Positions 60,097 to 64,000 of a stretch of 64,000 nt of DNA are shown piece by piece; position 1 is the first letter of the stretch; each line of letters starts with the position of its first letter. This DNA comes from Acidimicrobiaceae bacterium (GTDB taxonomy: Bacteria > Actinomycetota > Acidimicrobiia > Acidimicrobiales > Poriferisodalaceae). The stretch is from contig PBKA01000003.1 of the NCBI GenBank assembly GCA_002721305.1, positions 85,570 through 149,569 on the forward strand, in the 5' to 3' direction. A program made the position numbers and the translations under genes. Below the pieces are notes generated by a model that saw only the letters and a program-made list of their open reading frames with translations, searched no databases and was not told the origin of the DNA.

Positions 60097-60447
60097 ATGG
60101 AGTTTGAGTTCACACAGGGCGAACCCATTACCGAGCAAGAGGCGCTTAGCGAAGCGCAAAACATGGGTCTTCATGCCTTCGCTTTTGACACCGAAGTCTC
60201 AGAGGACAGCGAGCTGCATTGGCATGAGTTCAATGCGACGATTTGGTTAGTGGCAGGAGAAGCGAGTTTCGCCACTGAGGACGGCACAGTTTTTCATGCG
60301 AAACCTGGCTGTCGTTTGAGCGCACCCGCGGGCTGGTTGCACCAAGAGTTAGTGAGCCCGTCACATCGTTTGGTGATTGGCACAGATATCGCGACTGAAA
60401 ACTGGACTCAGCCGGTTGATAAACCCGCAGCTGAACTTTCTGTTTAG
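60097..60447 (+). CDS. Single-domain cupin-like protein
   Basis: A 116-residue protein with a cupin barrel pattern. LHWHEFNATIWLVAGEASFATEDG is the first motif with His-x-His and Glu in the right order, and KPGCRLSAPAGWLHQELVSPSHRLVIG matches the second with His. A metal-binding site is likely. Function is not known. It lies 111 bases from the divergent small gene and 51 bases before the convergent MFS transporter gene. The start at 60097 is preceded by GGAGCAGAT, a reasonable ribosome-binding site. Confidence 0.75.
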   Translation: MEFEFTQGEPITEQEALSEAQNMGLHAFAFDTEVSEDSELHWHEFNATIWLVAGEASFATEDGTVFHAKPGCRLSAPAGWLHQELVSPSHRLVIGTDIATENWTQPVDKPAAELSV

Positions 60448-60497
60448 AGCCAATACTTCACATTCGGATGTGATCATCCGTCTCGCTGCATGAGTCG

Positions 60498-61961
60498 TTA
60501 ACTGTTCGAAGCTGGTTCGCGTATGAAGAAGACCGCCAACGCTGCGATAGGTCCGGTTGCCGCGGTCACGAACCAGGCGTTATGAAACGCTTCAACATCT
60601 GCCCCAGGTCCGACCAATGTTATGAGGGCTGCGACACCGACGGTGGAACCGAATTGTCGCCCGACTTGGTTGAGTGACCCACCAACCGCGAAGTCGTCCG
60701 CTGGGACTTCGCTTACAGCGGCTGCGCTCACAATGGGAAAGGTTGTTGCCACTCCGATCGCGACCAAGATGGAAGATGGTAACCATAGGCCCCAATAGTT
60801 GGGGGTTTCGGTAACGAACAGGGCGTACATCAACACACCTACTCCCCAGGAGAACGACCCCGGTACGGCAATGACTCGCACCCCGTAACGGGTGCCAAGT
60901 TTTCCAACTAAAGGAGCCAAGCATGCGACAAGCATCGGCAGCGGCGCTGTTGCTAACCCTGCGGTGCGTATCGAGTACCCCCAGCCCTGTGTGAGCCACA
61001 AAATGTTGACCAGTATGGAAGCCGACAGTCCCGCGGATTGGATCGTTGTTGCAAGGTTTGCCATGTTCAAAGATCGGATGCGGAAGAGGTGTGTGGGTAT
61101 CGCTGGGGCTCTATGTCGGAGACCTTTTAGGAAGGTCACTACCAACAAAACTAGAGATAACAGCAGTGAGATCACCACACCCGGCGATGTCCATCCCCAT
61201 GGTCCGACTTGGACAATAGAGAAAGCAAGCAAGGCCATGGACGTGGCGAGCAGTATGGCTCCAAAGATGTCTGGAAATGGTGCTTCGTCGTTGGGGGTGT
61301 TTCTTGGAAGAGTGGTTTTGCCAGTCAGATACGCGAGTAAACAAAACGGTGGAAGAGTTAAGAACGCCCAACGCCATCCATACGCATTCACGATAAGGGA
61401 ACCCACTGCCGGGCCGGTCGCTACACCCAATGCGGTGAGAGATCCCCATTTGGCGACCGTTGTCATTCGTGCCGAATCAGGGGTGACCGCCAACAACAAA
61501 CCTAGTGATGCTGGGGTGAGTAACGCCCCTCCAACGCCTTGGGCCACTCGAGCACCGATAACGACAAGGAAGTTTGGTGCTGCTCCAACGAGCAGCGACG
61601 AAAGAGCAAAAATTGCGAGACCGATCATGAACACTCGCCGTCGACCGAATCGGTCAGCTAAGCGACCCGCCGGGATCAGTAGAGCTGCAAACGAAATGGT
61701 GTACGCGTTAAGAGCCCAAGTCAGTGAACCTCGACTAGTGGTCGTGAAAGTTTGTTCGAGGTCCGGGAACGCTACGTTCATGGTCGAGACGTTGGCGGTA
61801 ACAAGGAAGGCCCCGAGCGCTGTTGAGAGAAACACGAGTCGCGCTCGCCACTGATTGATCTTTTCAGTTGATGCAGGCGGGCGTGAAGATGACGCTGACG
61901 GGGCGACCTTGAACACGGCGGGCAGAGCACTCCTTTTTGAGCGCGTTCCGTTACCGGTCAT
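60498..61961 (-). CDS. MFS transporter, DHA2-type (14-helix drug:proton antiporter family)
   Basis: About 487 residues from ATG 61961 (TTG 61967 lies two codons earlier). The protein has about 14 hydrophobic helices starting near residue 28, with GRLADRFGRRRVFMIG as motif A between helices 2 and 3, and VAQGVGGALLTPASLGLL and TGPAVGSLIVNAYGWRWAFL as motifs B and C, typical of proton-driven exporters of drugs or small hydrophobic compounds. The substrate is unknown. It belongs to a minus-strand row with an SRPBCC gene and a dehalogenase gene, though gaps of 38 and 91 bases leave cotranscription uncertain. Confidence 0.92.
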   Translation of the reverse strand: MTGNGTRSKRSALPAVFKVAPSASSSRPPASTEKINQWRARLVFLSTALGAFLVTANVSTMNVAFPDLEQTFTTTSRGSLTWALNAYTISFAALLIPAGRLADRFGRRRVFMIGLAIFALSSLLVGAAPNFLVVIGARVAQGVGGALLTPASLGLLLAVTPDSARMTTVAKWGSLTALGVATGPAVGSLIVNAYGWRWAFLTLPPFCLLAYLTGKTTLPRNTPNDEAPFPDIFGAILLATSMALLAFSIVQVGPWGWTSPGVVISLLLSLVLLVVTFLKGLRHRAPAIPTHLFRIRSLNMANLATTIQSAGLSASILVNILWLTQGWGYSIRTAGLATAPLPMLVACLAPLVGKLGTRYGVRVIAVPGSFSWGVGVLMYALFVTETPNYWGLWLPSSILVAIGVATTFPIVSAAAVSEVPADDFAVGGSLNQVGRQFGSTVGVAALITLVGPGADVEAFHNAWFVTAATGPIAALAVFFIREPASNS

Positions 61962-61999
61962 CGTCAATCACTCTCGAACGACACAAAGGTTTTCGCTGT

Positions 62000-62443
62000 T
62001 TAGACCTCTGCAACGGCTTTAAGGTTCGCCAAAGTTTGAGCGATGTTGTCCAGCAACAGTTTGTGTCGGTTGATTTTTTGGAAGAACTCTCCGTCAAGGA
62101 TCGGTGAGTCGAAGCTTTCGGTGACCCGGCATCCGTTTGCGGTCACTTCGATCTGGTAGCGCCATAGGGTGCTGCGGCCGTCATCTCCTGGTACTTCAAA
62201 TGACCATTCTTTGCCGGGGTCAGCGGTCACCACGATGCAACCAGCATCCCATTTGTTTCTGCCGCTGTCGTTGTATCCACGAAACTTGGCACCGACAACC
62301 GCGCCGGTTGCGTCACCTTCCCATTCCGCTTTGTAACACTCAGGGCTGAGTTCACTAATTCTGGTCAGGTCCGTCAAGATCGCGTAGACCGTTTCGGGGC
62401 TGGCGTCGATGTCGATACTCGTGTTACCGGTGGTTTCCACCAT
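62000..62443 (-). CDS. SRPBCC (START-like) family protein, polyketide cyclase/dehydrase type
   Basis: A 147-residue protein with the helix-grip fold: TGNTSIDIDASPETVYAILTDLTRISELSPECYKAEWEGD is the signature first strand-helix, followed by GAKFRGYNDSGRNKWDAGCIVVTADPGKEWSFEV and VTANGCRVTESFDSPIL, ending in a long C-terminal helix. These proteins bind a hydrophobic ligand in a deep pocket; some are enzymes (aromatase/cyclase), others carriers. The ligand is unknown. It lies next to the MFS exporter gene on the same strand. No catalytic residue can be pointed to. Confidence 0.85.
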   Translation of the reverse strand: MVETTGNTSIDIDASPETVYAILTDLTRISELSPECYKAEWEGDATGAVVGAKFRGYNDSGRNKWDAGCIVVTADPGKEWSFEVPGDDGRSTLWRYQIEVTANGCRVTESFDSPILDGEFFQKINRHKLLLDNIAQTLANLKAVAEV

Positions 62444-62534
62444 GTTTAGTTCCGCTTTCCGGTAGGTCGCTAGCGATCAGCAAGCTACTACCTTTACCAC
62501 CGCTGGCGTTGTGTGCATCAACCAAAAACAGTGG

Positions 62535-63467
62535 TTATGCGGTGCGATCCAGTAGTTCCAAAATGGTGTCGACGCACCGGTGGGGTTGATGTTCTTGGAT
62601 GAAGTGGCCAGCGTTTTCGACAATGACGTGTGGTTGATCTGCGGCTCCTGGCACGCTGGAAGACAGCAAACCTTGCAGCGGACCGGTCACCGGGTCGCGA
62701 TCTCCGAATGCTGTTGTTAGAGGCACATGACAGTCAGCCAGCAGTGACCAGATTTCTCGACACAGATGAGCACCGGGATGCACCCCTGAAGTTGGAACTA
62801 GTAGAGGGAACTGACGTGGCCCAGCCACGTAGGTTTCATCCACGAATGGCGCGTCGTAAGCACGTTTTTCTTCTTCGCTGAGTTGAAAGCCCGGAATCGA
62901 AGGCAGAGGAGACACTTCACTGGCAACACATGCCGATGCCACGAACGGGTCCATGTCTTGAGAAAATTGGCGCCAGACGGCAAACGGGTTTTCATCGGTC
63001 ATACCAATGTCGCGCCCTAATGGGACACCGGTGTTCGATGCCGTAACACCCCGATACATTTCTGGGTGCTGCGCCACATGACACAGACCCAACAACCCAC
63101 CCCAATCCTGACAAAACAACGTGATCGAACCTAACTCTGATGCTGCGTTGATCTCACTGATTGTTTGGCTAAGCCAGCGAAGATGCCGCCCGTAGGTGTA
63201 GTCGTCTCGCATCGAAGGCTTATCTGATCTGCCGAAACCAACAAGATCTGGAACAACGACTCGACATCCCGAGTCGATGAGGCCGGGAATCATCTTTCGA
63301 TACAAGTACCCCCAGGTCGGTTCGCCATGTAACAGCAACACTGTTGGGCCTGTTCCTTCGTCGACGTAGTGGACGCGAAGTTCCTCGCCAATGTTTACGT
63401 AACGGGGTTCATAGGGCCAGTCAACTAGACCTTCGAATCGTTCGTCTGGGGTGCGAAGTATCTCCAT
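62535..63467 (-). CDS. Haloalkane dehalogenase-type alpha/beta hydrolase
   Basis: About 310 residues from ATG 63467 (GCAGG just upstream; TTG 63476 is the outer option). The alpha/beta-hydrolase core has HGEPTWGYLYRKM with the halide-stabilising Glu49 region, the nucleophile motif FCQDWGGLLG with Asp121 and Trp122 (the Trp contributes to halide binding), FGDRDPVTGP with a candidate acid and NAGHFIQEH with His288. The DWGG nucleophile and the HGEP loop are the marks of haloalkane dehalogenases, which release halide from alkyl chains through an ester intermediate. Relatives include epoxide hydrolases, but those need Tyr residues in the cap that I cannot confirm. It lies 25 bases after the partial TauD gene on the same strand. 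Confidence 0.85.
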   Translation of the reverse strand: MEILRTPDERFEGLVDWPYEPRYVNIGEELRVHYVDEGTGPTVLLLHGEPTWGYLYRKMIPGLIDSGCRVVVPDLVGFGRSDKPSMRDDYTYGRHLRWLSQTISEINAASELGSITLFCQDWGGLLGLCHVAQHPEMYRGVTASNTGVPLGRDIGMTDENPFAVWRQFSQDMDPFVASACVASEVSPLPSIPGFQLSEEEKRAYDAPFVDETYVAGPRQFPLLVPTSGVHPGAHLCREIWSLLADCHVPLTTAFGDRDPVTGPLQGLLSSSVPGAADQPHVIVENAGHFIQEHQPHRCVDTILELLDRTA

Positions 63468-63491
63468 GTCCTGCAACCCTATCTGGCGGGG

Positions 63492-64000
63492 TTATTCCTC
63501 TAAGGTCGGACCTGCGCCTCGCACCCGTGTTTGTCGCATGTTTCTTCTGTAACGATCGGCGTCATAACCAGCGCCTCGATGGAGAATGCATCGGTTATCC
63601 CAAAACAATGTGTCACCTGGACTCCAGCTTTGGGACCATCGATGTTCGAGCCGCGTTGCGAAATCGTTGAGTTCGTCGATCAGTTTTCTGCTGTCGATGC
63701 CACTCCATCCGATGATGGAGCGAGCGTGTGAACCGACGTAATAGTTGCGGCGTCCGTTTCGTGGATTTGTTCTGACTAGTTTTTGTTCGATTGGCGGTAG
63801 CGACGCTGCATGGTTGTCATCTACGGGCGCTGTTTTGGTGCGGCTAAAGACGTAGTCGTGGAGGACGTTTAGCTCAGCGATCTCGTCCTGTTTGTTTGAG
63901 TCCAGTCGTTCGTATGCACTGCGTTGGCTGACGAACTCAGTTGCCCCTCCTTCGTCTGGAACCTCATAGGCATGCAAAATTGAGATGTATGAAGGCACTA
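63492..64000 (-). CDS. TauD/TfdA-family Fe(II)/2-oxoglutarate dioxygenase, 5' end cut off by window
   Basis: The C-terminal 169 or so residues of a TauD-type dioxygenase, running off the right edge. Visible are EVPDEGGATEFVSQRSAYERL, the strand RNYYVGSHARSIIGWS, the distal His in LFWDNRCILHRGAGYD, and the Arg in RNMRQTRVRG that binds 2-oxoglutarate. The His-x-Asp half of the iron site would lie in the part outside the window. It is about 25 bases upstream of the dehalogenase gene on the same strand and may be expressed with it, perhaps for breaking down a sulfonated or halogenated compound. Another member of this family is at 9534-10334. Confidence 0.85.
   Translation of the reverse strand, partial: VPSYISILHAYEVPDEGGATEFVSQRSAYERLDSNKQDEIAELNVLHDYVFSRTKTAPVDDNHAASLPPIEQKLVRTNPRNGRRNYYVGSHARSIIGWSGIDSRKLIDELNDFATRLEHRWSQSWSPGDTLFWDNRCILHRGAGYDADRYRRNMRQTRVRGAGPTLEE

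Noticed and set aside
60892..61854. A 320-codon open frame on the plus strand opposite the MFS transporter gene
   Set aside because: It mirrors the transporter on the other strand; its translation is low-complexity and basic, with no domain, while the transporter has clear motifs.
1..64000. tRNA, rRNA, CRISPR, insertion sequences, prophage genes and selA/selB/selC/selD
   Set aside because: I looked for these and saw no supporting sequence. Gaps between genes are mostly under 210 bases and show no cloverleaf, direct-repeat array or transposase.

Overview
The window looks like a chromosomal stretch of an aerobic, free-living actinobacterium, probably a marine or freshwater Acidimicrobiia-type lineage. 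This is an inference. It rests on moderate GC, frequent GTG and TTG starts, a mycothiol-dependent maleylpyruvate-isomerase-type protein, and many FadE-like acyl-CoA dehydrogenases, CaiB-type CoA transferases, Baeyer-Villiger monooxygenases and Rieske/P450 oxygenases. Genes are tightly packed, often with 1-11 nt overlaps. I saw no tRNA, rRNA, CRISPR array, insertion sequence or phage gene. Only one stretch longer than 300 bases lacks a convincing gene (25514-25916).

Layout. 1-5.9 kb: crotonase fragment, phosphodiesterase-type protein, acyl-CoA dehydrogenase, crotonase, CoA transferase, secreted protein. 5.9-13.3 kb: infA, N-acyl-D-amino-acid deacylase-type amidohydrolase, acyl-CoA carboxylase beta chain, TauD-type dioxygenase, threonine aldolase, large Baeyer-Villiger monooxygenase. 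13.5-18.2 kb: a compact plus-strand operon of five genes (beta-hydroxyacid dehydrogenase, acyl-CoA-dehydrogenase-like protein, linalool dehydratase/isomerase-family protein, phosphotriesterase-like lactonase, FlK-like thioesterase). 18.2-31 kb: reductases, an aminotransferase, small dimeric-barrel proteins, a cold-shock protein, a structured intergenic region, a nitroreductase, a second Baeyer-Villiger monooxygenase and VOC proteins. 31-41.3 kb: another dehydrogenase, two divergent acyl-CoA dehydrogenases, a fatty-acid hydroxylase-type membrane protein, a CoA transferase, a metzincin lipoprotein, an acyl-CoA synthetase. 41.3-46.5 kb: two tandem QueG-like iron-sulfur proteins behind a 20-bp palindrome, a 2OG oxygenase, a Rieske oxygenase, a MOSC protein. 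46.5-52.3 kb: hydantoinase, SDR, amidase, CoA transferase, aminothiazoline-carboxylate hydrolase family protein. 52.3-64 kb: MetE-like protein, P450 plus Rieske pair, crotonase, creatininase, sulfurtransferase, MFS exporter, haloalkane dehalogenase, partial TauD.

Main discovery candidate. The linalool dehydratase/isomerase-family gene (15381-16868) is interrupted by one in-frame TGA at 16041-16043, and the same frame continues for another 274 codons that are clearly the rest of the same domain. The TGA lies nine residues after a cysteine (Cys212), the spacing of the two catalytic cysteines of the Castellaniella enzyme. Directly after it lies a hairpin with a 5-bp perfect stem and the loop GGTCT. 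That loop begins 18 nt after the TGA, the same loop sequence and spacing as in the E. coli fdhF SECIS element as I remember it. The simplest reading is a selenoprotein in which selenocysteine replaces an active-site cysteine. I know of no described selenoenzyme in this family. The rest of the operon suggests oxidation and CoA- or lactone-dependent breakdown of a terpenoid- or alkenol-like substrate, but the substrate cannot be read from sequence.
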